NCBI GenBank assembly: GCA_903896585.1
Contig: CAITYI010000285.1
Span: 1-7,061 of the forward strand
DNA: 7,061 nt
Reading direction: 5' to 3'
DNA from: an uncultured bacterium
GTDB lineage: Bacteria; Actinomycetota; Actinomycetes; S36-B12
Numbering within the stretch: position 1 is the first letter of the stretch; the number at the start of each line of letters is the position of its first letter. Shown piece by piece: positions 1 through 5,269 of this stretch. The notes beneath the pieces were generated by a model that was not told the origin of the DNA, made no database searches, and saw only the letters and a program-made list of their open reading frames with translations. The position numbers and the translations under genes were made by a program.

Positions 1-506
1 CCGCTAACCTGATGCAACAGGGTAAGGCCTTTACCGTGGCACAGGTCGCTCAGGAAGTAGGCCTGTCGCGCTCCGCAGTTTACGAGTATTACAACAGTGC
101 TGCCGATTTGATCGCCGATGTCCTTGTGGACGAAATGTCCATGTGGGTTGATGAAATTACACCTGCCGTTGATTCGGTCTCTGACCCAAATAGACGCATC
201 GAAGCGTGGGTGCGTGGCGTTTTAGATTATGTAGCAGAGGGTCGCCATGCACTCCTTAAAGCAGCGGGAGCGGTTGACCTGCCAGAGGCTCGCCGGGCCC
301 AGGTCCAATCAATGCACCGTGAGTTGATCGCACCATTGTCCATTGCCCTCACTGAAATTGACGTGGCAGATGTCCGCCAAATGTCTTCCTTTATTTGGGG
401 TGTACTAGACGCGGCAATTAACCGTGTTGAATCACAAGGCTGTGACAGCCGATCCGAGGGTGATTCGGTAATCGCATTTATTCAGGCTGGTATAGCCGCG
501 AATTAG
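1..506 (+). CDS. TetR-family transcriptional regulator, 5'-truncated by the window edge
   Basis: This is a DNA-binding repressor of the TetR type, probably cytoplasmic and dimeric. The open frame runs unbroken from the window edge (first whole codon at position 3), so the true start lies upstream. An internal ATG at 12 falls inside the HTH domain, too late for a real start. The visible N-terminus carries the TetR helix-turn-helix: FTVAQVAQEVGLSRSAVYEYY, with helix 2, the turn at G-L-S, and a recognition helix ending in the typical Y-x-Y-Y. About 110 residues of ligand-binding and dimerisation domain follow (all-helical look, no membrane segment). The C-terminal domain is too variable to suggest a ligand. 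The gene converges on the secreted-protein pair, so its target is more likely upstream of the window, but control of the neighbouring heme locus cannot be excluded. The TetR call is firm; the ligand and targets are unknown. Confidence 0.88.
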   Translation, partial: ANLMQQGKAFTVAQVAQEVGLSRSAVYEYYNSAADLIADVLVDEMSMWVDEITPAVDSVSDPNRRIEAWVRGVLDYVAEGRHALLKAAGAVDLPEARRAQVQSMHRELIAPLSIALTEIDVADVRQMSSFIWGVLDAAINRVESQGCDSRSEGDSVIAFIQAGIAAN

Positions 507-514
507 GGTAGAAA

Positions 515-544
515 GGGTGTGACCCCAAACGGAGTCACACACCC
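515..544. terminator. Hairpin between convergent genes, probable bidirectional terminator
   Basis: A perfect 7-bp stem GTGTGAC (517-523) / GTCACAC (534-540) is continued inside by a CC/GG pair after one mismatch and closes on an AAAC loop. It lies 10 bp after the TetR stop and before the convergent stop at 562. There is no long T-run on either side: ACTTTT lies about 10 nt further on the plus strand, and TTTCT follows directly on the minus strand. It could therefore be a weak intrinsic terminator or only an RNA-end-stabilising hairpin. Its place between two facing stop codons supports the terminator reading. Confidence 0.6.
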
Positions 545-561
545 ACCTACAACTTTTCGCA

Positions 562-1344
562 TTATCCCAACGTGTACGTCACCGTCTGCACCAAAGGCTT
601 GTAGTTCTTGCCCCCGGTCGTCCATATGACCGCTTCACAATTTCCACCGACCGACAAACCAGCAATCTGGGTGTCATTCTCAGTGAATGAGCAGGTGGTA
701 GACAGAATTGTCGGAAGTAAACCTGACGCAGTTTTCACACTGAATGCAGAAGGCTTCTGGGTCACGGTGGAGCCGGCTTTCGGTGTCACTGTGAAGGTGT
801 CTGTCATGCGATCTGCTTTGACCGGCGAAAACATTGTTGGGAACACCCGCATGTATGCCGGGTTAGCGCTTTCGCGACCGGCTCCGAGAATATAAACGGC
901 ACAGGCTGTGGTGCCAGGAGCAGTTGTTGCCCTGCAGTCAACTGACGCAGGCGCAGTCGCACCTGATTGGGGATTCGGGTTGGTGCCGTAAAACTCCCCA
1001 TTAATTTTCATGGCTGCAGTCACGCTGTCGCGTGCAGCAGGGGTGGCGGGTAGATAGACAGCCGAATCAGCGGAGTTGTCGCACAGGGTTGGTGCGCTGC
1101 GGGGGTTTGCGGGCACCGCACAATGCAGGGCATAAAGGCCCACATTTGCCGGAATATTTGTCGCAACCATTGGCTGCTCTGAACTTGTTGCCAATGCAAC
1201 AAGGGGTGTCATGTTATTGAAGCCAGCCATGGTGACGTTGTAGTTGCCTGCTGCCGATATTGGTGACCCCAATGGCAGACCGATCAAAACAAGGCCAAGG
1301 GTGCCGGCAATTGCTAGGCGAGCGGCTCGAGCATTGTGCTTCAT
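562..1344 (-). CDS. Secreted two-domain beta protein: diverged neocarzinostatin-like domain plus C-terminal Ig-like domain
   Basis: This is an exported protein of 260 residues and unknown function. The N-terminus is a Sec signal peptide: Lys/Arg-rich residues 1-9, a hydrophobic core at about 10-29, and a probable cut after S-A-A (30-32). All six cysteines lie in the mature part and fall into three pairs: C75/C88, C137/C148 and C218/C236. Residues about 60-175 follow the upstream neighbour block by block (VGLYALHC against IGIYVALC; VDCR...CAVYI against IDCR..CSIV; a closing hydrophobic strand), so this domain looks like a diverged neocarzinostatin-fold paralogue. Residues about 180-260 resemble the bacterial Ig-like repeat with a Cys...G-x-C pattern, an N-Y-x-P turn and a last strand VTYTL. 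There is no C-terminal membrane helix or sorting signal, so it is probably released. A strong Shine-Dalgarno sequence (AAGGAG, minus strand, 1354-1349), 4 nt before the ATG, fixes the start. It is second in a two-gene operon. A role in heme capture is inferred from position only. Confidence 0.75.
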   Translation of the reverse strand: MKHNARAARLAIAGTLGLVLIGLPLGSPISAAGNYNVTMAGFNNMTPLVALATSSEQPMVATNIPANVGLYALHCAVPANPRSAPTLCDNSADSAVYLPATPAARDSVTAAMKINGEFYGTNPNPQSGATAPASVDCRATTAPGTTACAVYILGAGRESANPAYMRVFPTMFSPVKADRMTDTFTVTPKAGSTVTQKPSAFSVKTASGLLPTILSTTCSFTENDTQIAGLSVGGNCEAVIWTTGGKNYKPLVQTVTYTLG

Positions 1345-1347
1345 TTT

Positions 1348-1354
1348 TCTCCTT
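1348..1354 (-). promoter_or_regulatory. Strong ribosome binding site of the downstream secreted-protein gene
   Basis: The minus strand reads AAGGAGA just before the ATG at 1344, a near-ideal Shine-Dalgarno sequence. It decides this start and marks the gene as translated from an internal site of an operon mRNA, in contrast to the operon-first genes here, which lack such a site. Confidence 0.75.
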
Positions 1355-1359
1355 GAGGG

Positions 1360-1399
1360 TGGGTACTGTGCCTTACTTGTGGGTGTTGTGCCTTACTTG
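1360..1399. repeat. Tandem 20-bp direct repeat between the two secreted-protein genes
   Basis: The copies at 1360-1379 (tgggtactgtgccttacttg) and 1380-1399 (tgggtgttgtgccttacttg) are directly adjacent and match at 18 of 20 positions. The right copy contains the last lysine codon and stop of the upstream gene (minus strand, stop at 1395-1393). The left copy repeats these bases in the spacer. The simplest reading is a small tandem duplication that lengthened the intercistronic gap from about 28 to 48 bp. A regulatory role is possible but nothing shows it. Confidence 0.85.
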
Positions 1400-1929
1400 A
1401 ATGTGACAGGTACGAATAGGTCTGATGTTCGGTCAAAACTTCGGGTGTGATCTGCGCGAGTAACAATGGAACACGACATGACCCGGCAATCGATATCGCC
1501 AATCATGGGTGAGACCGTTAAAGGCACCCGAAATCTTCCGCCTTTTGAGTACGGGATGGCGAGTGATTTTCCATAAGCCGGGGGATTCGAAGAAACCCAC
1601 GCCGAGGCTGGATTGCTGCCGGCCACATTCACTCCGCCGCCGCAGGGACCGGGCGCAACCGCTGATCCCTTGGTCGGTGTAACGCAGAGCGCTACATATA
1701 TACCTATCCTGGAGTCAAAACCTTTGCCCGAAACTCGAACTGAAGCTCCGGTGGCCGGGAGATTTCTTGTCGGGCTCGCCGACAGGCTGGTAGCGCCCTT
1801 CTTTTGGGTGGTCGCGTGGGCAGGAACACTGTGAGTCGCAAGCAGTATCAGACTCAGGGCTGCGGTAGTCAGCACTGCGACAGATCGCGGCAGACGTCCA
1901 GGTAAATCCCCAGATATATCCCACATCAT
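1393..1929 (-). CDS. Secreted neocarzinostatin-fold protein beside the heme importer
   Basis: This is an exported 178-residue protein. It has an N-terminal stretch with arginines, a hydrophobic core at about 16-33, and a good signal peptidase I site A37-H-A39. The mature part opens with SLSASPTRNLPATGASVRVSG and runs to a final strand LFVPVTF. This matches the neocarzinostatin apoprotein plan: an opening V-T-P-S-x-G-L strand, a G-x-G-F/L turn, an x-Y-V-x-x-C strand, and two disulfides. C148 and C153 are spaced five apart, as in the second disulfide of neocarzinostatin; C82 and C96 would be the first. Family members are single Ig-like beta sandwiches with a ligand cleft. The enediyne-binding members are only one branch, and no enediyne genes are seen here. 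The ATG at 1929 sits 6 nt after TAGGTT on the minus strand, so the mRNA may be leaderless. It lies upstream of its paralogue and divergent from hmuTUV, which suggests a role in heme or iron uptake (inferred). The fold call is good, the function open. Confidence 0.78.
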   Translation of the reverse strand: MMWDISGDLPGRLPRSVAVLTTAALSLILLATHSVPAHATTQKKGATSLSASPTRNLPATGASVRVSGKGFDSRIGIYVALCVTPTKGSAVAPGPCGGGVNVAGSNPASAWVSSNPPAYGKSLAIPYSKGGRFRVPLTVSPMIGDIDCRVMSCSIVTRADHTRSFDRTSDLFVPVTFK

Positions 1930-2032
1930 GTGAAGAACCTAGGTAGACGTGGAACGGTCGCGCCTGACACTACGTCGGTCGATTCCGACAAGGTATCGGG
2001 AAGGCAGTTCCATTCGCACCCATAATGACTCA
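1930..2032. promoter_or_regulatory. Shared divergent control region of the secreted-protein pair and hmuTUV
   Basis: At each end lies a -10-like hexamer exactly 6 nt from a start codon: TAGGTT on the minus strand (1941-1936) before the ATG at 1929, and CATAAT on the plus strand (2021-2026) before the GTG at 2033. That geometry puts the transcription start on the first base of the codon (leaderless mRNA). I see no good -35 box for either. In the middle is a direct repeat, CGGTCGcgccTGAC (1955-1968) and CGGTCGattcCGAC (1976-1989), with starts 21 bp apart. The right copy also forms the dyad GTCGG-N6-CCGAC (1974-1989). These may be operator sites. A clear DtxR/IdeR iron box was not found. The exact promoter positions are inferred. 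Confidence 0.4.
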
Positions 2033-2986
2033 GTGGGAATCCGCTCGGGTATCGGCGTCAGCTTGGTGATGTTAATCATGCTGACAGCATGTGCGGCCCC
2101 TACTGAGGATTCGGTGGCCATTGAAGAATCAACGCCCGCACTCTCGGACACCGTTGTCATCACCAATACGGATATTCCATTCCCCACACCGGCGAATCAA
2201 CCATGGGCTCAAGATTCAGCTCAACGAATAGTTTCGTTAGCGAATGGATCAGGTGAAGTCGTTGTTGTTCTGGGTGGAGCTGATCGAGTTGTGGGAAGAG
2301 ATGAAACGAGTAACACTCCTGAGATCGAGCAGGTTCCGGTTGTCACCAAGGCGCACTCGATCAATGCAGAGCAGGTAATTGCACTAAATCCAGACATCGT
2401 CCTGATCGATGCCATGACAGCTCCGGTTGAAGCAATACAACAACTTCGTGATTCAGGTATTTCGGTCGTGGAAGTGCCTGAGGCCTGGTCAAGTGCCGAA
2501 GTTTCCAACAAGATCCAAGTTATCGGAGAAGCGATTGGTGCACCGTCGAGTGCAATCGAATATGCCCAACAACAATCGGTGGGCCGGCCGGCCGAGACTC
2601 GCCTAACGGGTAACCGGGTTGCCTTTTTGTATCTCAGGGGGACATCTGCGATCTACCTTTTAGGAGGGGTTGGCTCTGGCGCAGATTCATTGATTGCCGA
2701 ATCCGGTGCTGTCGACGTTGGCGCCGAGGCAGGTTTTGAAGCCTTCACGCCATTAACCGCTGAGGAATTAGTGAATCTCAATCCTGACACCATTCTTGTG
2801 ATGGCTGACGGATTGAAGTCCGTAGGCGGAGTCGATGGGCTATTCGCTCTCCCTGGACTTGCGCAGACTGAAGCGGCACAGACACGTCAGGTGGTTGTGG
2901 TCGACGACACGCTCCTGCTGTCATTTGGGCCGCGAACCGGTGCGCTAATTGACGCCCTTCGTTCATCATGGAAGCAGTTGGGATAA
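2033..2986 (+). CDS. hmuT: Heme ABC transporter substrate-binding lipoprotein HmuT
   Basis: This protein binds heme outside the membrane and hands it to the HmuU permease. From GTG 2033 it has 317 residues. A short signal peptide ends in the lipobox L-T-A-C (C20), so it should be lipid-anchored. The rest is a class III (FecB/BtuF-type) binding fold: the RIVSLANGSGEVVVVLGG start, G-R-D-E-T, P-V-V-T-K-A-H-S-I-N-A-E, and N-P-D-I-V-L of lobe one, a linking helix, then YLRGTSAIYLLGG and GSGADSLI of lobe two, and a final FGPRTGALIDAL helix. H108 and Y208 sit where corynebacterial HmuT proteins have their axial heme ligands (family knowledge), which favours heme over siderophore. An in-frame GTG at 1949 would add 28 residues, but gives an over-long signal sequence and leaves only 19 bp to the divergent gene. 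CATAAT 6 nt before 2033 supports the shorter form. It is the first gene of hmuTUV. Confidence 0.85.
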   Translation: MGIRSGIGVSLVMLIMLTACAAPTEDSVAIEESTPALSDTVVITNTDIPFPTPANQPWAQDSAQRIVSLANGSGEVVVVLGGADRVVGRDETSNTPEIEQVPVVTKAHSINAEQVIALNPDIVLIDAMTAPVEAIQQLRDSGISVVEVPEAWSSAEVSNKIQVIGEAIGAPSSAIEYAQQQSVGRPAETRLTGNRVAFLYLRGTSAIYLLGGVGSGADSLIAESGAVDVGAEAGFEAFTPLTAEELVNLNPDTILVMADGLKSVGGVDGLFALPGLAQTEAAQTRQVVVVDDTLLLSFGPRTGALIDALRSSWKQLG

Positions 2987-3952
2987 ATGCCCACGCTCCG
3001 TGCCCGTTCGGTGTGGCTTATTGCGATTGTGCTGGTTGCTCTGATGGGGAGCGTGGTCATCTCGCTGCTATCCGGTGCGGCCGCCTCCGATCCGGTGATC
3101 ATTTGGAATATTCGGGCACCGAGAGTGTTGACCGCCGTTCTAGTCGGTGCCGGCCTTGCGGTTGCGGGTGTGCTGCTGCAGGGATCACTGCGCAACCCGC
3201 TCGCAGATCCAGCCCTCGTAGGCGTTTCGGCAGGGGCCGCCCTCGGCGCAGTTGTAGGTGCGGCTCTGGGTCTGGGCTACAACTCGTATGCTGCATCACT
3301 TTTCGCCTTACTCGGTGGACTTCTCGCTGTCGTTGTTGTGGTGTGGGTATCGCGAACACATGGGCGAATCGAAGTTGTGACGGTCCTACTTGGGGGGATC
3401 GCGATTACGGCATTTGCTTCCGCCGTTGTGGCCATCTTGATTTCCATGAGCGGATTAGCCGGATTGCGTCCGGTGAGTTTTTGGGCAACGGGTTCATTTG
3501 CACTGAGTAATTGGAGTGGTGTGCTCTCTATTGCTCCAGCCGTAGTTATTGGCACGGGTATTGCACTTTTCATTGCACCGGCACTTAATGTCCTCTCCTT
3601 AGGGGATGATGCCGCCTTTGCAAGCGGTATAGAGGTGGGAAAGATCCGAATGTGGGCCTTGGGGGCAGCCGTATTGCTCACGGGCGCTGGGGTTGCAGTA
3701 GTCGGGGTCATTGCATTTATTGGGTTGCTTGTTCCACATGCGGTACGCCTCTTGATCGGCCCCAGTCATCGGAGTCTGGTGATTGTCAGCGCCATTGCAG
3801 GTGCGTTTACCGTCGTTGCAGCGGACACTGTCGCACGACTAGTTGTGAGCCCGGTTGAGCTGCCAGTGGGCGCCATCACAGCGATTGTCGGCGCCCCACT
3901 GTTCCTGGTGATTGTGGCGCGGACGCGCAGTCGCCAGGGTGGGTGGGCGTGA
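2987..3952 (+). CDS. hmuU: Heme ABC transporter permease HmuU (FecCD family)
   Basis: This is the integral membrane subunit, expected to form a homodimeric channel through which HmuT delivers heme. Its 321 residues are mostly hydrophobic and split into many membrane segments, as in the ten-helix BtuC/FecCD/HmuU family. Family hallmarks are present in order: R-A-P-R-V-L-T-A-V-L-V-G-A near residue 45, the G-x-L-L-Q-G-S-L-R-N-P-L-A-D-P block near 65, G-V-S-A-G-A-A-L-G-A, then in the C-terminal half G-V-I-A-F-I-G-L-L-V-P-H-A-V-R-L (the coupling region that contacts the ATPase), A-A-D-T-V-A-R and E-L-P-V-G-A-I-T-A-I-V-G-A-P. The length is normal. The ATG directly follows the hmuT stop (TAA then ATG, no gap), and a GGGA stretch just upstream can serve as ribosome binding site, so the two genes are almost certainly translated from one mRNA. 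The family call is very sure. The heme substrate rests on HmuT. Confidence 0.9.
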   Translation: MPTLRARSVWLIAIVLVALMGSVVISLLSGAAASDPVIIWNIRAPRVLTAVLVGAGLAVAGVLLQGSLRNPLADPALVGVSAGAALGAVVGAALGLGYNSYAASLFALLGGLLAVVVVVWVSRTHGRIEVVTVLLGGIAITAFASAVVAILISMSGLAGLRPVSFWATGSFALSNWSGVLSIAPAVVIGTGIALFIAPALNVLSLGDDAAFASGIEVGKIRMWALGAAVLLTGAGVAVVGVIAFIGLLVPHAVRLLIGPSHRSLVIVSAIAGAFTVVAADTVARLVVSPVELPVGAITAIVGAPLFLVIVARTRSRQGGWA

Positions 3953-3954
3953 TC

Positions 3955-4770
3955 ATGTCCAAGGACTATAAGGAAACTGCGACGGGCACGGGCCCGATTC
4001 CTGCCATGAGTATCGAGTTAGTGAATTGCGCCCTGCGTACATCTTCAGGGCGGTATCGACTGGAGCCAACCACACTGACATTCGCTTCCGGGCTGGTGAC
4101 GGCTGTCGTGGGACCTAATGGTGCGGGGAAATCCTCGCTCTTGGCAATTGCTGCCGCGACACTGAGCCCAACTGAGGGAGAGGTGCTCTTCGGTGGATAC
4201 TCCGTCTCCGACATGAATGCCCGTCAGATGGCCCAAAGTCGAGCCGTACTTGCTCAGGACCTCTCGGTGGCATTTGGATTTAATGCCGTTGACATTGTGA
4301 GTTGGGGGAGAACACCATGGCGGGGAACGGAACTCCAAAAGCAGGATTCCACGGCGATCAAAGTTGCACTCCAAAGTCTGGGAATAATTGACCTTGCAAA
4401 TCGACCCATGAGCGAGTTATCCGGCGGAGAGCGCAAGCGCGTTCATTTGGCCCGCATATTGGCCCAGGAGACTCAATGCGTTCTCATGGATGAACCAGAT
4501 TCCGACCTTGACCTTGCTGGTCTTGCCACCCTGGATTTGGCGATTCAGGGCATGAATGCTTTAGGCAAAACAATGGTGATTAGTTCACATGACCTCCAAC
4601 GAGTCTCGCGCCTGGCCGATCGCATTGTGGTGGTGGCAGAGCAAAAAGTTGTGGCGCACGGAGAAGCGCGAGCGGTTATAACCACCGAAATTTTGAGTGA
4701 GGCGTATCAGACGCAGGTAAAAGTGCAGTGGACTGACCAGGGAGTTGCCCACATCTCGATTGTTGGTTGA
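3955..4770 (+). CDS. hmuV: Heme ABC transporter ATP-binding protein HmuV
   Basis: This cytoplasmic ATPase powers import through HmuU. From ATG 3955 it has 271 residues with all nucleotide-binding motifs: Walker A G53-P-N-G-A-G-K-S-S61, Q-loop Q101 (AVLAQD), signature LSGGE (155-159), Walker B V-L-M-D-E (176-180, catalytic E180) and switch histidine H212 in SSHDL. After Walker B the usual P-T-S-A-L-D of the D-loop reads P-D-S-D-L-D, a mild deviation at the dimer interface. The helical insert W-G-R-T-P-W fits the FepC/BtuD/HmuV group. The start is not certain. GTG 3943 or GTG 3949 (a GTGA overlap with the hmuU stop) are in frame, and ATG 4006 would trim the N-terminus to the first strand of the core. 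ATG 3955 is preferred because it follows the hmuU stop by 2 nt, with GGGTGGG upstream. It is last in the operon. Confidence 0.88.
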   Translation: MSKDYKETATGTGPIPAMSIELVNCALRTSSGRYRLEPTTLTFASGLVTAVVGPNGAGKSSLLAIAAATLSPTEGEVLFGGYSVSDMNARQMAQSRAVLAQDLSVAFGFNAVDIVSWGRTPWRGTELQKQDSTAIKVALQSLGIIDLANRPMSELSGGERKRVHLARILAQETQCVLMDEPDSDLDLAGLATLDLAIQGMNALGKTMVISSHDLQRVSRLADRIVVVAEQKVVAHGEARAVITTEILSEAYQTQVKVQWTDQGVAHISIVG

Positions 4771-4793
4771 TTCACGCTTCTAGAAACGTGAAT
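4770..4793. terminator. Palindrome filling the gap between the hmuV and marR stop codons
   Basis: The arms ATTCACG (4770-4776) and CGTGAAT (4787-4793) are perfectly complementary, and inside them TTC/GAA around a central TA extends the symmetry with one mismatch. The element spans the whole 22-bp gap and overlaps the last base of the hmuV stop and the last base of the marR stop. No T-run follows on either strand, so intrinsic termination would be weak. It may instead protect both 3' ends or bind a protein. Confidence 0.45.
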
Positions 4794-5269
4794 TACTCCT
4801 GTGGAAAGGAGCGCTGCCCGCTTGAGTCGAGATGCTGAACCACGGTTTGGCAGGATTGCCCCAGTTTGGTGAAATCCTCCGCTGACAAGAGATCCACCAG
4901 GTGTTTGCGCACGCCGGCCACGTGGTCGGGAGCCGCCTCCACGATTTTTGCGAGACCACGGGGCGTGAGAACGGCCCACATGCCGCGGGCATCAACTGAG
5001 CAAGCCTCTCTTTTGACAAGCCCGGCTTTCTCCATGCGGTCGATTTGGTGGGAAAGTCGACTGCGTGAGCTAAAAGTCCGGTCGGCCAACTCGCTCATGC
5101 GTATTCGTTGGTCCGGATTCTCGGATAACTGAACCAAAATTTCATAATCAGCAGCTGAAAGACCGTGCGCCTGCATCAATTCCCGATTAAGTTCCGAGAT
5201 CAGCAGCCGGGATGCGTCCAGCCATGATCGCCACGCAACTTGTTCCGATTTACTAAGCCATTGGGTCAT
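4793..5269 (-). CDS. MarR-family winged-helix transcriptional regulator
   Basis: This is a dimeric DNA-binding regulator. From ATG 5269 it has 158 residues, normal for MarR. The order is: N-terminal dimerisation helix; L-S-A-A-D-Y-E-I-L-V-Q-L-S (helix 2-3 region, about 37-49); M-S-E-L-A-D-R-T (58-65); recognition helix S-S-R-S-R-L-S-H-Q-I-D-R-M-E-K-A-G-L (67-84); wing V-K-R-E-A-C-S-V-D-A-R-G-M-W-A-V-L-T (85-102), whose D-x-R-G is the usual wing signature; then the C-terminal dimerisation helices. The start was chosen because ATG 5269 overlaps the TGA of the preceding kinase gene as ATGA, typical of translational coupling; a GTG at 5284 would add five residues. C90 in the wing is the only cysteine near DNA besides C140, so redox sensing is not suggested strongly. 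It is last in the map-ROK-marR operon. Ligand and targets are unknown; autoregulation by binding the map promoter is possible but unseen. Confidence 0.88.
   Translation of the reverse strand: MTQWLSKSEQVAWRSWLDASRLLISELNRELMQAHGLSAADYEILVQLSENPDQRIRMSELADRTFSSRSRLSHQIDRMEKAGLVKREACSVDARGMWAVLTPRGLAKIVEAAPDHVAGVRKHLVDLLSAEDFTKLGQSCQTVVQHLDSSGQRSFPQE

Noticed and set aside
1747..1761. L-P-A-T-G in the 178-residue secreted protein, which matches a sortase LPXTG motif
   Set aside because: It lies at residues 57-61, close after the signal peptide, with no hydrophobic segment and positive tail behind it. In neocarzinostatin-like proteins this stretch is the first loop, so the match is by chance.
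1393..1929. An enediyne-antibiotic apoprotein, from the neocarzinostatin similarity
   Set aside because: There are no enediyne polyketide or resistance genes nearby. The context is heme import, and the fold is used more widely than for enediyne binding.
1936..1945. ACCTAGGT palindrome near the divergent starts, considered as an iron-regulator (DtxR/IdeR) box
   Set aside because: Only 8 bp are symmetric and the flanks do not follow the 19-bp DtxR/IdeR consensus. It is better explained as the TAGGTT -10 element of the minus-strand gene.
1949..2032. In-frame extension of hmuT from GTG 1949
   Set aside because: It gives an unusually long leader before the lipobox, with many Arg residues, and overlaps the promoter elements of both divergent operons. 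It is kept only as an alternative start.
2582..2593. Perfect 12-bp palindrome GGCCGGCCGGCC
   Set aside because: It is within the hmuT coding region and encodes part of a G-R-P-A linker. It is a GC-rich chance palindrome with no sign of a regulatory role.
2968..3510. Long plus-strand open frame across the hmuT/hmuU junction
   Set aside because: It is out of frame with both genes, rich in Arg, Cys and Ser, and shows no domain. The frame covered by hmuU carries all FecCD family motifs.
3277..3711. Minus-strand open frame of 144 codons inside hmuU
   Set aside because: It is the antisense of a clear membrane permease, with low-complexity Ala/Thr/Pro composition and no family match.
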